From Nocardioides palaemonis (GTDB taxonomy: Bacteria > Actinomycetota > Actinomycetes > Propionibacteriales > Nocardioidaceae), in assembly GCF_018275325.1 (NCBI RefSeq), contig NZ_JAGVQR010000004.1, positions 1 through 64,000 on the forward strand: a stretch of 64,000 bases of DNA, given 5' to 3'. The position numbers and the translations under genes are program-made. The notes beneath the pieces were generated by a model. That model saw nothing but the letters and a program-made list of their open reading frames with translations. It did no database searches and was not told where the DNA came from. This document shows, piece by piece, positions 1 through 9,533 of the stretch (position 1 is the stretch's first letter; each line of letters starts with the position of its first letter).

Positions 1-302
1 GTGGTGACCCCCGTCGCCTCCAGCCCGGCCACGTCCTCGGTCTCCTCGAGCACCGTCGTCGCGATCGTGCCGAGGTCGGCGCCGTCGCGCGTCACCTCGA
101 GCGTCGTGGTGACACCCGGGTCGAGCGGGAACCACGGGTTGTCGACCGCGGCGACGAAGTCCGCGGGGTCGGCGGACGGCGTCGGGACGACGAGGCCGTT
201 GATGCCCGGGGAGTCGTAGGGCGCCGGCTGTCCGATCCCGCCGCAGCCGGACACGGCCAGCACGAGCGCACCCGCGACCAGGGGGCGTACGACGCGGGGC
301 AT
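1..302 (-). CDS. Partial lipoprotein of unknown function (5' part only)
   Basis: Only about 100 N-terminal residues are inside the window; the gene continues past the left edge. The N-terminus is a lipoprotein signal: basic residues, a hydrophobic run and the lipobox LAVSGC, with Cys20 the predicted lipidated residue. The mature part begins with Gly/Pro-rich sequence and then carries [10 protein letters not shown], a phrase I associate with exported actinobacterial proteins of unknown function. I chose the ATG at 302 rather than the in-frame ATG at 314 because CATGCT lies 7 nt upstream, the leaderless spacing seen for many genes here. It is divergent from mdh. No function can be assigned. Confidence 0.75.
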   Translation of the reverse strand, partial: MPRVVRPLVAGALVLAVSGCGGIGQPAPYDSPGINGLVVPTPSADPADFVAAVDNPWFPLDPGVTTTLEVTRDGADLGTIATTVLEETEDVAGLEATGVT

Positions 303-309
303 GGGCGCC

Positions 310-315
310 AGCATG
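310..315 (-). promoter_or_regulatory. Possible -10 of leaderless promoter, lipoprotein gene
   Basis: CATGCT on the minus strand ends 7 nt before the ATG at 302. The same hexamer and spacing occur before the gene at 32269. No clear -35 is visible. Confidence 0.35.
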
Positions 316-403
316 CCAGCCGCACACCAGCCGACGGCGGGGCGATCCGGCGCTGCTAGCGTCAGCAGGACAACCGAGACCATCCCTCACGAGGAGTACC
401 ACC

Positions 404-1390
404 GTGACCTCCGAACCGCTCAAGGTCGCCGTCACCGGCGCCGCCGGCCAGATCGGCTACAGCCTGCTCTTCCGCCTCGCCAGCGGCGCCCTCGCCGCCG
501 ACCGCCCGATCGAGCTGCGGCTGCTCGAGATCGAGCCGGCCCTCAAGGCGCTCGAGGGCGTCGTGATGGAGCTCGACGACTGCGCCTTCCCGAACCTCGC
601 CGGGGTCGAGATCGGCGCGGACGCCGAGAAGATCTTCGACGGTGTCAACCTCGCCCTCCTCGTCGGCGCGCGGCCGCGCGGCCCGGGCATGGAGCGCGGC
701 GACCTGCTGTCGGCCAACGGCGCGATCTTCACCGCTCAGGGCAAGGCCCTCAACGCGGTCGCCGCCGACGACGTGCGCATCGGTGTCACGGGCAACCCGG
801 CCAACACCAACGCCCTCATCGCGATGAGCAACGCCCCCGACATCCCGCGCGAGCGGTTCTCGGCGCTGACCCGCCTCGACCACAACCGCGCGATCTCGCA
901 GCTGGCCGCGAAGACCGGCGCCGCGGTGACCGACATCAAGAAGATGACGATCTGGGGCAACCACTCCGCGACCCAGTACCCCGACCTGTTCCACGCCGAG
1001 GTCGGCGGCCGCAACGCCGCCGAGGTCGTGGGCGACCAGGCCTGGCTGGAGAACGACTTCATCCCGACCGTCGCCAAGCGCGGTGCCGCGATCATCGACG
1101 CCCGCGGCTCGTCCTCCGCCGCCTCGGCCGCCTCGGCCACGATCGACGCCGCCCGCGACTGGCTGTTCGGCTCGCCGGCCGACGACTGGGTCTCGATGGC
1201 CGTCGTCTCCCAGGGCGAGTACGGCGTCCCGGAGGGCCTGATCTCCTCGTTCCCCGTCACCACCTCCGGTGGCGACTGGTCGATCGTCGAGGGCCTCGAG
1301 ATCGACGACTTCTCCCGCGCGCGCATCGACGCCTCGACCGCCGAGCTCGCCGACGAGCGCCAGGCGGTCACCGAGCTCGGCCTCATCTGA
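404..1390 (+). CDS. mdh: Malate dehydrogenase
   Basis: A 328-residue NAD-dependent malate dehydrogenase that interconverts malate and oxaloacetate in the cytoplasmic TCA cycle. The nucleotide-binding loop is at residues 12-18 (GAAGQIG). Substrate arginines fall in the mobile loop at 90-98 (RPRGPGMER). N131 lies in NPANTNA, the LDHNRA motif is at 158-163, and catalytic His187 is in WGNHSAT. Length and motifs fit the cytosolic-type Mdh common in actinobacteria. The start is GTG with GAGGAG at 391-396, 7 nt upstream. A TAGCGT at 357-362 could be the -10, giving a short leader. It converges on the DUF3017 gene, with a strong palindrome between them. Confidence 0.97.
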   Translation: MTSEPLKVAVTGAAGQIGYSLLFRLASGALAADRPIELRLLEIEPALKALEGVVMELDDCAFPNLAGVEIGADAEKIFDGVNLALLVGARPRGPGMERGDLLSANGAIFTAQGKALNAVAADDVRIGVTGNPANTNALIAMSNAPDIPRERFSALTRLDHNRAISQLAAKTGAAVTDIKKMTIWGNHSATQYPDLFHAEVGGRNAAEVVGDQAWLENDFIPTVAKRGAAIIDARGSSSAASAASATIDAARDWLFGSPADDWVSMAVVSQGEYGVPEGLISSFPVTTSGGDWSIVEGLEIDDFSRARIDASTAELADERQAVTELGLI

Positions 1391-1495
1391 GCCGAGTCGA
1401 ATCGCACCGAGCGGTGCGTGAGGAGGATTCCGTCACCCGGAAATCCTCCTCACGCACCGCTCGCGCGATTTCGGGAGTCTGCTGACTCGGCTCAG
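1387..1495. repeat. 52-bp palindrome (solo copy) inside a 12-bp outer inverted repeat
   Basis: Between the convergent mdh and DUF3017 genes lies a perfect hairpin. Arms at 1408-1429 and 1442-1463 are 22 bp each, with a 12-nt loop. The 52-bp core 1410-1461 begins AGCGGTG and ends CACCGCT, as in the array at 15198-15731. Around it, 1387-1398 and 1484-1495 form a perfect 12-bp inverted repeat that contains both stop codons. It could act as a bidirectional terminator, although no T-run follows. Confidence 0.85.
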
Positions 1496-1869
1496 AACCC
1501 GGCCGGCTGGTCCGGGATCGAGCCGGCGAGGAAGACGAGCGCGCCACCGAGGACGGCGAGGACGACCGCGTCGAGCACCTTGTGGCGTACGGCGAGCATG
1601 CCGGCGTCGCGGCTGCGCAGCGCCAGCCGCACCAGCGCGGCGAAGAGCAGCGCGCCGCCCATCAGCCGGATCCCGGCGCGCCAGTCGCCGAGTCCCACGA
1701 CGACCAGGGCGGCGCCGACCACGCCGAGGACGAGCAGGTAGAACGCGCCACCGATGGTCGAGGGGTAGCGGCGGGGGTCCTCGGGGTCGACCGGCTCCGC
1801 CGAGACCGGCTCCACCGACTCGGGCGGCTCGATCAGCGGCTCGGGCTCGGTCGGCTCGCGCTCGCTCAT
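1492..1869 (-). CDS. DUF3017 small membrane protein
   Basis: A 125-residue protein with an acidic, Pro/Glu-rich N-terminal tail (residues 1-35) followed by three hydrophobic segments (about 40-62, 66-82 and 100-118). Its position directly behind folD is typical of the DUF3017 family in actinobacteria; the function is unknown. The ATG at 1869 overlaps the folD stop as ATGA, so translation is probably coupled. It is the last gene of the purH-folD transcript and ends at the large palindrome before mdh. The domain assignment rests on context and topology, not on a search. Confidence 0.8.
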   Translation of the reverse strand: MSEREPTEPEPLIEPPESVEPVSAEPVDPEDPRRYPSTIGGAFYLLVLGVVGAALVVVGLGDWRAGIRLMGGALLFAALVRLALRSRDAGMLAVRHKVLDAVVLAVLGGALVFLAGSIPDQPAGF

Positions 1870-2729
1870 CCGGAGGACCGGGCGGACTTCTCGGCGATCT
1901 CGACGATGTTGGACAGCAGCATCGCGCGGGTCATCGGGCCGACCCCCTTGGGGTTGGGCGAGACCCAGCCCGCGACCTCCCAGACGTCGGGGTGGACGTC
2001 GCCGGTCACCTGGCCGTCGACGCGCGAGACACCGACGTCGAGGACGGCGGCGCCGGGCTTGACCATGTCGGCGGTGATGATCCCCGGCACGCCGGCGGCG
2101 GCCACCACGATGTCCGCCCCTCGGACGTGCGCGGCGAGGTCGCGGGTGCCGGTGTGGCACAGCGTGACGGTCGCATTCTCCGAGCGGCGGGTGAGCAGCA
2201 GCCCGAGCGGGCGCCCGACGGTGATGCCGCGTCCGACGACCACGACCTCGGCGCCGGCGATCTCCACGCCGTGGCGGCGCAGCAGCTCGATCGAGCCGAC
2301 CGGCGTGCAGGGCAGCGGCCCGGGCTCACCGAGGACCAGCCTGCCGAGGTTGGTCGGGTGCAGGCCGTCGACGTCCTTGTCGGGGTCGACGCGCGAGAGC
2401 AGCGCGAACTCGTCGAGCCCGGTCGGCTGCTGGACGATGAAGCCGGTGCAGGCGTCGTCGGCGTTGAGCTCGTCGATCACCGCCTCCACCTCGGCCTGCG
2501 TGGCGGTGGCGGGCAGGTCGCGCCGGATCGAGGTGATGCCGATCTCCGCGCAGTCCTTGTGCTTCGCCCCGACGTACCAGTGCGAGCCCGGGTCGTCGCC
2601 CACCAGCACGGTGCCGAGCCCGGGGACCACCCCCTGCTCCTTGAGCGCGGCGACCCGCTGGGCGAGCTCTGCCTTGATGGTCCGCAGCGTGGCTGCGCCG
2701 TCGAGGGTCTGTGCCGTCACGTCGGTCAT
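1866..2729 (-). CDS. folD: FolD, methylenetetrahydrofolate dehydrogenase/cyclohydrolase
   Basis: A 287-residue bifunctional enzyme that converts 5,10-methylene-THF to 10-formyl-THF, supplying PurN and PurH. The catalytic Tyr52 and Lys56 lie in [29 protein letters not shown], the NADP loop GRGITVGRP and PGAAVLDVG are all present. The usual substrate loop VQLPLP is replaced by VQQPTGL (residues 99-105), which is atypical and may alter folate contacts. The gene follows purH after 14 nt and overlaps DUF3017 by ATGA. It is probably co-transcribed with purH and so falls under the ZTP riboswitch. Confidence 0.96.
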   Translation of the reverse strand: MTDVTAQTLDGAATLRTIKAELAQRVAALKEQGVVPGLGTVLVGDDPGSHWYVGAKHKDCAEIGITSIRRDLPATATQAEVEAVIDELNADDACTGFIVQQPTGLDEFALLSRVDPDKDVDGLHPTNLGRLVLGEPGPLPCTPVGSIELLRRHGVEIAGAEVVVVGRGITVGRPLGLLLTRRSENATVTLCHTGTRDLAAHVRGADIVVAAAGVPGIITADMVKPGAAVLDVGVSRVDGQVTGDVHPDVWEVAGWVSPNPKGVGPMTRAMLLSNIVEIAEKSARSSG

Positions 2730-2743
2730 CCTAGGAGTAGGGA

Positions 2744-4321
2744 TCAGTGGAAGAAGTGGCGCGCGCCGGTGAGGTACATCGTCACGCCGGCCGCCTCGCA
2801 GGCCGCCACGACCTCGGCGTCGCGCACCGAGCCGCCGGGCTGGACGATCGCCTTCACGCCGGCGTCGATGAGGATCTGCGGGCCGTCGGCGAAGGGGAAG
2901 AACGCGTCGGACGCGGCGACGGCGGACGACGCCCGCTCCCCCGCCCGCTCGACCGCGAGGCGGCAGGAGTCGACCCGGTTGACCTGGCCCATGCCGACAC
3001 CGACCGACGCGCCGTCGGCGGCGAGCAGGATCGCGTTGGACTTCACCGCGCGGCACGCACGCCACGCGAAGGCGAGGTCGGCGAGCACCTCGTCGGAGGC
3101 GGGCTCGCCGGTGGCGAGCGTCCACGCCGACACGTCGTCGCCCTCGGCCGAGATCACGTCGCGCTGCTGCAGCAGCAGGCCGCCGGAGATGGAGCGGGTC
3201 TCGGTGCCACCGGCGGCGAGCGGCGGGCACTCCAGGACCCGGATGTTCTTCTTCGCCTGCAGCGCCTCGATCGCGCCGTCCTCGTAGCCCGGGGCGACGA
3301 CCACCTCGGTGAAGATCTCGGCGACCTGCTCGGCCATCGCGACCGTGACCGGGACGTTGGTGGCGATCACGCCGCCGAAGGCGCTCACCGGGTCGCACTC
3401 GTGGGCCTTGCGGTGGGCGGTGGCGACGTCGTCGGCCACGGCGATGCCGCACGGGTTGGCGTGCTTGATGATCGCCACGGCCGGCCGGTCGAAGTCGTAC
3501 GCGGCGCGGCGGGCGGCGTCGGCGTCGACGTAGTTGTTGTAGGACATCTCCTTGCCGTGGTGCTGCACGGCCTGGGCGAGGCCCGGGCCGCCGGGCAGGA
3601 AGCCGTTGCCGTAGAGCGCGGCCGACTGGTGCGGGTTCTCGCCGTAGCGCAGCACCGCCAGCTTGTCCCAGGTCGCGCCCATCCACGCCGGGAAGCCCGT
3701 GCCCTCGCTGGTGTCGGTGAGCGCGTTGCCCATCCACGAGGCGACGTGGACGTCGTAGGTCGCGGTGTGCACGAACGCCTCCGCGGCCAGGCGCTGGCGC
3801 TGGGCGAGCGTGAAGCCGCCCGCGGCGACCGCGGCGAGGACGTCGGCGTACGCCGCGGGAGACGTCACGATCGCGACGCTGGGGTGGTTCTTGGCGGCGG
3901 CGCGCACCATCGACGGGCCGCCGATGTCGATCTGCTCGACGCACTCGTCGGGGCTCGCGCCCGACATCACCGTCTGGGTGAAGGGGTAGAGGTTGCTCAC
4001 CACCAGGTCGAACGGCTCGACGCCGAGCTCCTCGAGCTGGGCGACGTGGGAGTCGAGGCGGCGGTCGGCGAGGATGCCGGCGTGCACGCGGGGGTGCAGC
4101 GTCTTGACCCGGCCGTCGAGGCACTCGGGGAACCCGGTCAGGTCCTCGACCTTCGTGACCGGCAGCCCCAGCGACTCGATCAGCGCGGCCGACCCGCCGG
4201 TGGAGACGAGCTCGACGCCCGCCTCGTGCAGGCCGCGGACCAGGTCGTCGAGACCGGCCTTGTCGTAGACCGAGACGAGGGCTCGGCGGATCGGGATGCG
4301 GTGCTCGGCAGTGGAAGACAC
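2744..4321 (-). CDS. purH: PurH, AICAR transformylase/IMP cyclohydrolase
   Basis: A 525-residue bifunctional enzyme for the last two steps of IMP synthesis. The N-terminal cyclohydrolase domain (about 1-200) carries STGGS (40-44), RVKTLHP (71-77) and [16 protein letters not shown]. The C-terminal transformylase carries GENPHQ (227-232), the catalytic Lys286-His287 pair in IIKHANPCG, and a C-terminus ending in ARHFFH. The start is GTG at 4321 with AGGAG at 4330-4326. A ZTP riboswitch occupies most of the 116 nt between purN and purH. AICAR (ZMP) is the substrate of this enzyme, so the switch senses its own pathway intermediate. Confidence 0.97.
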   Translation of the reverse strand: MSSTAEHRIPIRRALVSVYDKAGLDDLVRGLHEAGVELVSTGGSAALIESLGLPVTKVEDLTGFPECLDGRVKTLHPRVHAGILADRRLDSHVAQLEELGVEPFDLVVSNLYPFTQTVMSGASPDECVEQIDIGGPSMVRAAAKNHPSVAIVTSPAAYADVLAAVAAGGFTLAQRQRLAAEAFVHTATYDVHVASWMGNALTDTSEGTGFPAWMGATWDKLAVLRYGENPHQSAALYGNGFLPGGPGLAQAVQHHGKEMSYNNYVDADAARRAAYDFDRPAVAIIKHANPCGIAVADDVATAHRKAHECDPVSAFGGVIATNVPVTVAMAEQVAEIFTEVVVAPGYEDGAIEALQAKKNIRVLECPPLAAGGTETRSISGGLLLQQRDVISAEGDDVSAWTLATGEPASDEVLADLAFAWRACRAVKSNAILLAADGASVGVGMGQVNRVDSCRLAVERAGERASSAVAASDAFFPFADGPQILIDAGVKAIVQPGGSVRDAEVVAACEAAGVTMYLTGARHFFH

Positions 4322-4357
4322 GGGACTCCTCGGACGGATCGGGATCGTTGTCGAGTC

Positions 4358-4432
4358 GAGGGCACCCAGGCGTTCGATGCACCTCGCGCGTCACTCCCCG
4401 GTGGTGGCCCACCTGCGCCAGTCGTGTGAGGC
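4358..4432 (-). promoter_or_regulatory. ZTP (pfl) riboswitch upstream of purH-folD
   Basis: On the minus strand, starting just after the purN stop, the sequence contains GACTGGCG, then a GGTGG/CCACC hairpin, then CGGGGAGTGA, and about 25 nt later CGCCTGGGTGCC. These are the conserved blocks of the pfl motif. GGCG of the first block can pair with CGCC of the second to form the pseudoknot, and TCAC/GTGA closes the first domain. The RNA binds ZMP/ZTP, which accumulates when 10-formyl-THF is low. About 36 nt separate it from the purH GTG, enough for control of ribosome access, but the expression platform is not obvious. Confidence 0.9.
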
Positions 4433-4437
4433 GCAGA

Positions 4438-5070
4438 CTACCGAGCCGCGGCGCCGATGCGAACCCGGCGGCCCTCGACGGCGACGCCCTCGCGGGCGAT
4501 CCGCCCGACCGCGTCGACGAGCATGCCGCGCTCGGCGGTCTTGATCCGCTCGTGCAGCGACGCGACGTCGTCGTCCTCGTGCACCTCGACCGGGACCTGC
4601 GCGACGATCGGGCCGGTGTCGACGCCCGCGTCGACCACGAAGAGGGTCGCGCCGGTCACCTTGACGCCGTGCTCGAGGGCGTCGCGCGGGCCGTGCATCC
4701 CGGGGAACGCGGGGCACAGCGCCGGGTGGGTGTTCAAGGTCAGGAACCGGTCGAGGAAGTCCTGCGCGAGCAGCTTCATGAAGCCGGCCGAGACGACCAG
4801 GTCGGGCTCGAACCGCTCGACGACCGTCGCCAGCGAGGCGTCCCACCCCTCGCGGGTCTCGAAGTCCGACACCTGCCGCACGAACGTCGGGACGCCCGCC
4901 CGCTCGGCGCGGGCGAGGCCCTCGATGTCCTCACGGTCCGCGCCGACCGCCACCACCCGCGCGCCGTACGCGGGGTCTGCGCAGGCGTCGAGGAGCGCCT
5001 GGAGGTTGGTGCCCGAGCCCGACACGAGGACGACGAGGCGGGCGGGGTGCGAACCGGGGACGTGTGCCAC
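4438..5070 (-). CDS. purN: PurN, phosphoribosylglycinamide formyltransferase
   Basis: A 210-residue GAR transformylase that uses 10-formyl-THF to formylate GAR in purine synthesis. The phosphate loop [10 protein letters not shown] is at residues 17-26. The active-site [12 protein letters not shown] holds the catalytic Asn and His, and [10 protein letters not shown] carries the Asp. The start is GTG at 5070, with TAGAAT 7 nt upstream, so a leaderless mRNA is likely. That -10 overlaps the TAG stop of the upstream yibE/F-like gene. The next gene downstream is purH, separated by the riboswitch. Confidence 0.96.
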   Translation of the reverse strand: MAHVPGSHPARLVVLVSGSGTNLQALLDACADPAYGARVVAVGADREDIEGLARAERAGVPTFVRQVSDFETREGWDASLATVVERFEPDLVVSAGFMKLLAQDFLDRFLTLNTHPALCPAFPGMHGPRDALEHGVKVTGATLFVVDAGVDTGPIVAQVPVEVHEDDDVASLHERIKTAERGMLVDAVGRIAREGVAVEGRRVRIGAAAR

Positions 5071-5077
5071 GGCCCGG

Positions 5078-5083
5078 ATTCTA
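5078..5083 (-). promoter_or_regulatory. -10 of leaderless purN promoter
   Basis: TAGAAT ends 7 nt before the purN GTG. Its first three bases are also the stop codon of the preceding gene, so purN can have its own promoter inside the cluster. Confidence 0.6.
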
Positions 5084-6277
5084 GGCGCGGTGGGACCCGC
5101 CGGTCGTCGCGGTGCTGCGCTCGCGGACGAGCAGGCCGGCCACCAGCGCCGCGATCGCGGTCGTCACCGGCACCGCGGCGACGATCCCGAGCCCGCCGAC
5201 CAGGCCGCGGACCACCTCCTGGGCCACCACCTCCTGGCTCACCGCGACCCCGAACGGCAGCTCGAGCGCCGAGAACACCAGCATCAGCGGCAGCGTGGCG
5301 CCGACGTAGGCGAGGACGAGGGTGTTGACCGTCGACGCGACGTGGGAGCGGCCGATCCGCATCGCGCGCACGAAGAGCGAGCGGGCGGTGGCGTGCGGGT
5401 CGACGTCGGCGAGCTCCCAGACCGCCCAGGTCTGGGTGACGGTGACGTCGTCGAGCACGCCGAGGGCGCCGATCACCAGCCCGGCGAGCAGCAGGCCGCG
5501 GAGGTCGACCTGGGCGGCGATGGTGGAGATGTACTGGCTGCCCTCGTCGACCAGGCCGGTGAAGTGCCCGACCGTCGTGAACGCCCAGCCGAGGCCACCG
5601 ATCACCACCAGCGACACCAGCGTGCCGAGCATCGCGACGGTCGTGCGCACCGTGAAGCCGTGGGAGAGGTAGAGCGTGACGACCATGCTCGCCGCCGCGG
5701 TGACCACCGCCACCACCAGCGGGGACGAGCCCTCCATGATGGCGGGCAGCGTGAACACCGCGATCAGCACCAGCGAGAACGCCAGGCTGACCAGCGACCC
5801 GATGCCCCGCCAGCGCGAGAGCAGCAGCACGCCGGCCGCGAACAGCACCGTCAGGGTGAGAAGGGGCCGGCCGCGGTCGAAGTCCTGGAAGGCGTACTGC
5901 TCCCCCGCCGGCGCGGACGCGGCGTGGGACACGATGATCCGGTCGCCGGCCTCCACCTCGGGCGCGCCGGGGCCGTAGGGCAGGATCGCGAGGTCCTCGC
6001 CGGGGGCGCCGGGCCCGCTGAGCAGCTCGACCACCGCGGCACGGCAGCCGTCGGCGTCGCGCGCGCACGGTCCGATCGACTCGACGCGCGCCGTGCCGCG
6101 CTCCACGTCGGCGCCCGGGGTGGTGATCTCGAGGTCGCCGGAGGGCCAGAGCACGAAGAGCCCCACCAGCGTGGCGAGGACGAGCGGTCCGACCAGCGCC
6201 GCCATCAGCACCCTGAGGTGTCGCGGCGACGGCCCGAGCGAGGACTCACCCGGGACGTGGCTGTGGCCTGCTCCCAC
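5081..6277 (-). CDS. YibE/F-like multi-pass membrane protein
   Basis: A 398-residue membrane protein. After an N-terminal MGAGHSHV stretch comes one transmembrane segment (about 18-40) and an extracytoplasmic domain with two Cys (PCARDADGC). About seven further membrane helices fill the C-terminal two thirds. Phrases such as LDDVTVTQTWAVWEL and HVASTVNTLVLAYVGATLPL are characteristic of the YibE/F family, whose function is poorly defined (possibly transport). I use the GTG at 6277; the stop of the upstream perM gene is 2 nt away, so the two are co-transcribed. The reading frame stays open far upstream inside perM, but that extension is a shadow. Confidence 0.85.
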   Translation of the reverse strand: MGAGHSHVPGESSLGPSPRHLRVLMAALVGPLVLATLVGLFVLWPSGDLEITTPGADVERGTARVESIGPCARDADGCRAAVVELLSGPGAPGEDLAILPYGPGAPEVEAGDRIIVSHAASAPAGEQYAFQDFDRGRPLLTLTVLFAAGVLLLSRWRGIGSLVSLAFSLVLIAVFTLPAIMEGSSPLVVAVVTAAASMVVTLYLSHGFTVRTTVAMLGTLVSLVVIGGLGWAFTTVGHFTGLVDEGSQYISTIAAQVDLRGLLLAGLVIGALGVLDDVTVTQTWAVWELADVDPHATARSLFVRAMRIGRSHVASTVNTLVLAYVGATLPLMLVFSALELPFGVAVSQEVVAQEVVRGLVGGLGIVAAVPVTTAIAALVAGLLVRERSTATTGGSHRA

Positions 6278-6279
6278 CC

Positions 6280-7524
6280 TCAGTCCTCGTCGGCGCGGAC
6301 CGCTGCCTCGGCGCGACGCCGCAGGAGGGCGAGCACGCCGGCGCCGACGAGGGCGCCGACCCCGCACGACGTGACCGCGTGGACCAGCACGTCCGGCACG
6401 AACGGGCCGATGAACCGCATCCGGCCGGGGCCGGCGGCCCCACCGGACAGTGCGGCGAGCACGGCCAGCGCCAGACCCGCAGCCAGGCCGCCGCCGCAGC
6501 CGGCCAGGACGATCCGGTCCCAGGACAGCAGGCGGGTGCGGAGCGTGCGATAGGCGACCACAGCCGCGACGAGCGGCACCACCAGCATCGACAGGCCCGC
6601 CCAGGCGGGCGGGGTGCCGACGGCGGGCAGGGCCGCCAGGAGCGGGAAGTCCGGCAGCGGGCCGAGCACCACCGCGGCCGGCGAGACGACGGTCGCACCG
6701 CCCACCGCGAAGCCGGGGCCCAGCAGCCAAGAGCCGGCGAAGAGGGAGGCGTTGGGCAGGAACGCGGCGTTGACCAGTGCGTAGAGGCCGGCCTCCCCCG
6801 GGCTGGGGTGCAGCTGCGCGGTCATCGTCGCGGCGTCGTCGAAGGAGAGCGCGAGGGACACCAGCACCAGCAGGCCACCCAGCACCACGAGCCGGACCAG
6901 CAGCGCGACCGCGACCGCGGTGCCCGCGCGGAGCGCCACCGGCACGCGTGCGGCCCAGATCGCCGCACGGCCCGACCCGGTCGCGATGGCGGGCGCGGCG
7001 ACGGTGGCGGTGAGCAGGACGGTCCAGCCCAGCACCCGCGGCACGGACGGGTCGGCGGTGGCACCGGCCGCGAGGCTGGCGACCACCACGGCCACCACGG
7101 CGTAGCCGGCGAGGAAGAGGGCGATGGCCGTCGGGACGGTCAGGTCGCGCTCGCCGTCGGAGATCCGGTCGGCGTCGGGGCCGTGCCCGGAGAGGGAGTC
7201 GCCGACCCGGTGGCCGATGCGCCACATCGACCAGGCGGCCACCGCGGTGATCCCGAGCGGCACGATCGTCACCCGCGCGCCCAGCACGGTGAGGCCGGAG
7301 CCGTGGCCGGCGAGCCAGGCGAGGGCGCCCATCCGCATCCCGTCGCGCGGTGCGCCGTGCACCCCCGCGTCGGTGGCGAACCACCCGATGACGCCGGCCG
7401 CGAGCAGCACGACCAGCGGTCCGGCTGCCGCCACCACCCCGCCGAGCGTGGCGATGAGCACCAGCGGGCGCGGCCGGGCAGGGGTGGTCCGGGTGGCGTC
7501 CGGACGGGTGAGCAGCGACGTCAT
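6280..7524 (-). CDS. DUF6350 / PerM-like integral membrane protein
   Basis: A 414-residue hydrophobic protein with about ten predicted membrane segments and short polar termini. Its place beside purN/purH matches mycobacterial perM (Rv0955), a DUF6350 membrane protein linked to cell division and persistence. The assignment is from that synteny and the topology. The GGMRMGALAW-like and NASLFAGSWLLGPGF regions look conserved in character but show no catalytic motif. The ATG at 7524 has no strong SD. It is the first gene of the minus-strand block perM-yibE/F-purN-purH-folD and is divergent from the sigma-like gene at 7638. Confidence 0.75.
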   Translation of the reverse strand: MTSLLTRPDATRTTPARPRPLVLIATLGGVVAAAGPLVVLLAAGVIGWFATDAGVHGAPRDGMRMGALAWLAGHGSGLTVLGARVTIVPLGITAVAAWSMWRIGHRVGDSLSGHGPDADRISDGERDLTVPTAIALFLAGYAVVAVVVASLAAGATADPSVPRVLGWTVLLTATVAAPAIATGSGRAAIWAARVPVALRAGTAVAVALLVRLVVLGGLLVLVSLALSFDDAATMTAQLHPSPGEAGLYALVNAAFLPNASLFAGSWLLGPGFAVGGATVVSPAAVVLGPLPDFPLLAALPAVGTPPAWAGLSMLVVPLVAAVVAYRTLRTRLLSWDRIVLAGCGGGLAAGLALAVLAALSGGAAGPGRMRFIGPFVPDVLVHAVTSCGVGALVGAGVLALLRRRAEAAVRADED

Positions 7525-7637
7525 GGCCGAGCCATCATCACCCGGCCGCGGTCACGGTTCGCGCTCCCACGCCGCCCACGGGCCGCTCCGGGGAAGATGT
7601 GCGCGCGCTGGTGTCGCTCCCGTACCGTGGAGCGGTC

Positions 7638-9497
7638 ATGAGGAGCCCCGAGACCTTCGACGCCTACTACGTCGAGACGCGCACGCGACTCCTGCACGAG
7701 GCCTACGCCCTCACCGGCGACGCCCCGGCGGCGCGGGCCGCCGTGCGGGACGCCTTCGTCGTCACCTGGCACCACTGGCGCAAGGTGTCGCTGCTCGACG
7801 ACCGCGACGCCTACGTCCGCCCGCTCGCGCTGCGCCGCGCCCGCCGCCGCCACACCGCCCGCATCTGGCACCGCGACAAGTCGCTCGCCCCGGAGATCCG
7901 GCTCACCCTCGACGCGCTGGCCAAGCTGCCCTCGCGCCAGCGCGAGCTCCTCGTCCTCAACGGCCTGTCCGCGCTCTCCCTGTCCGACCTGGGCCGCCAG
8001 GTCGGACTGCCGCGCGGCGACGCCGAGCGCGAGCTCCAGACCGCCACCTCCCAGTTCGCGCTGCACCGCGACGTCGCGACCACCGAGGTCAGCCGCCTGC
8101 TGCACGACCTCGCCGAGCCGCTCGAGTCTGTCCGCTGGCCCCGCGCGACCGTCGTACGCCGCGCCGGCGCGGCGCGACGGCGTACGCACACCGTCATCGG
8201 CGCCGGCCTCGCCACCGCCGCCCTCGTGGTGTCCGGCTCGCTGGTGGCCACCGGCTCCGGCACCGAGCCCACCAGCCTGGCCGAGGAGAAGGCGGGCCCC
8301 GGCGTCACCGTCCACGCTCCGGTGGACGAGGCGGCCGGGCAGGCCGTGATCGACGAGGCGGCGCTGCTGGGGCCGGCCCAGACGGTCCGCTTCGGGCGGG
8401 GACTGGACTGGGAGGAGACCGCCACCGAGGCCACCGGGCCCGACGGGGCCCTGCTCGCGCCGTGCCAGCGCGAGCCCCTCGCCGACCCCGCGGCCGTCGC
8501 GGCCCTGTCCCGGACGTGGGAGGGCTCCGAGACCAAGCGGGTCCGCACGAAGCGGGTGACCGAGGTGACGTCCGACGCCGTGCAGGTCGTCGAGCGCTCG
8601 AGCGACGCCGACGCCGCCGGCGCCGCCTTCGAGACCGCCTCGCTGTGGTTCGCCGGCTGCGCCGACCCACGGACCCAGCTGGTCGCCACCCGCGACGTGA
8701 CGCGCGTCGGCGACGTGGCGCGGGCGTTCCGGCTGCGCACCTGGGGCAAGCGACCGTCCACCGTGTCGGTGGGCCTGGCCCGCACCGGCGACCTGCTGGT
8801 GACCACGGTGGTCAGCAGCCGCGGCCGGCCGGTGAGCGACAAGGACGCCACCACGTCCCTCGCCGCCGCCGTCAACGCGCTGTGCGGCTCCGACGGCGCC
8901 GGCGCCTGCGCCGGCCGGGCCCGCGCGCGGACGGCCGCGCCGCTCGACCTCGGCACGGGGTCCGGCATGCTCTCGGTCGTCGACCTGCCGCCGGTGACCG
9001 CCGTCCGGGGGCCCTGGGTCGGCCCCGACCCGATCCGGGCGCGCACCAACGACGCCGCCACCCGGTGCGACCGCACCAGCTTCCAGGGCAAGGGCATCAG
9101 CAAGGCCCTCACCCGCACCTTCGTCTTCCCCGAGACCCGCAACGCCGCGCAACTGGGCCTCACCCAGACAGTCGGCTCGATGCGCACGGGCGCCGCCGAG
9201 AAGTTCGTGGAGCAGGTCCGCTCCCGGATCCGGCAGTGCGGCCAGGCCAACCTCGGGACGTCCGTCACGCCACTGGCGGCCGCCTCCCGCGGCGACACCG
9301 AGATGCAGGCCTGGGCGCTGTCGATCGAGCTGAACGACCAGCAGTCCTTCCCGTTCCTGATGGCGATCGTGCGCGACGGCCGCGCGGTCTCCCAGCTCGG
9401 CTTCACCCCGGACCGCAACATGACCATGTCCCGGCCCGACTTCGTCGCCCTCGCCCGCCGGGTGCAGGAGCGGCTCGCCACCCTCGACGGGTCCTGA
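7638..9497 (+). CDS. Sigma-like protein fused to a membrane segment and extracellular sensor-like domain
   Basis: A 619-residue protein. Residues 1-150 resemble a small ECF (SigE-type) sigma factor: region 2-like FDAYYVETRTRLLHEAYALTG and region 4-like LAKLPSRQRELLVLNGLSALSLSDLGRQVGLPRG. A basic linker (165-184) leads to one transmembrane helix (about 186-206), and the remaining 410 residues would be extracellular. That part has paired Cys and strand patterns like a PknH-type sensor domain. Region 2 is degenerate, so DNA binding is uncertain. The ATG at 7638 is preferred over the earlier in-frame GTG because the sigma homology starts there. A lipoprotein gene follows after 36 nt. Confidence 0.7.
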   Translation: MRSPETFDAYYVETRTRLLHEAYALTGDAPAARAAVRDAFVVTWHHWRKVSLLDDRDAYVRPLALRRARRRHTARIWHRDKSLAPEIRLTLDALAKLPSRQRELLVLNGLSALSLSDLGRQVGLPRGDAERELQTATSQFALHRDVATTEVSRLLHDLAEPLESVRWPRATVVRRAGAARRRTHTVIGAGLATAALVVSGSLVATGSGTEPTSLAEEKAGPGVTVHAPVDEAAGQAVIDEAALLGPAQTVRFGRGLDWEETATEATGPDGALLAPCQREPLADPAAVAALSRTWEGSETKRVRTKRVTEVTSDAVQVVERSSDADAAGAAFETASLWFAGCADPRTQLVATRDVTRVGDVARAFRLRTWGKRPSTVSVGLARTGDLLVTTVVSSRGRPVSDKDATTSLAAAVNALCGSDGAGACAGRARARTAAPLDLGTGSGMLSVVDLPPVTAVRGPWVGPDPIRARTNDAATRCDRTSFQGKGISKALTRTFVFPETRNAAQLGLTQTVGSMRTGAAEKFVEQVRSRIRQCGQANLGTSVTPLAAASRGDTEMQAWALSIELNDQQSFPFLMAIVRDGRAVSQLGFTPDRNMTMSRPDFVALARRVQERLATLDGS

Positions 9498-9533
9498 CGC
9501 AACCTTTTCGCCGTCCGGGCTGTCTCATCTGGC

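Noticed and set aside
5081..7384. A 767-residue minus-strand protein covering yibE/F and most of perM
   Set aside because: Its N-terminal half is Arg-rich out-of-frame sequence over perM; only the part from 6277 has real membrane protein character.
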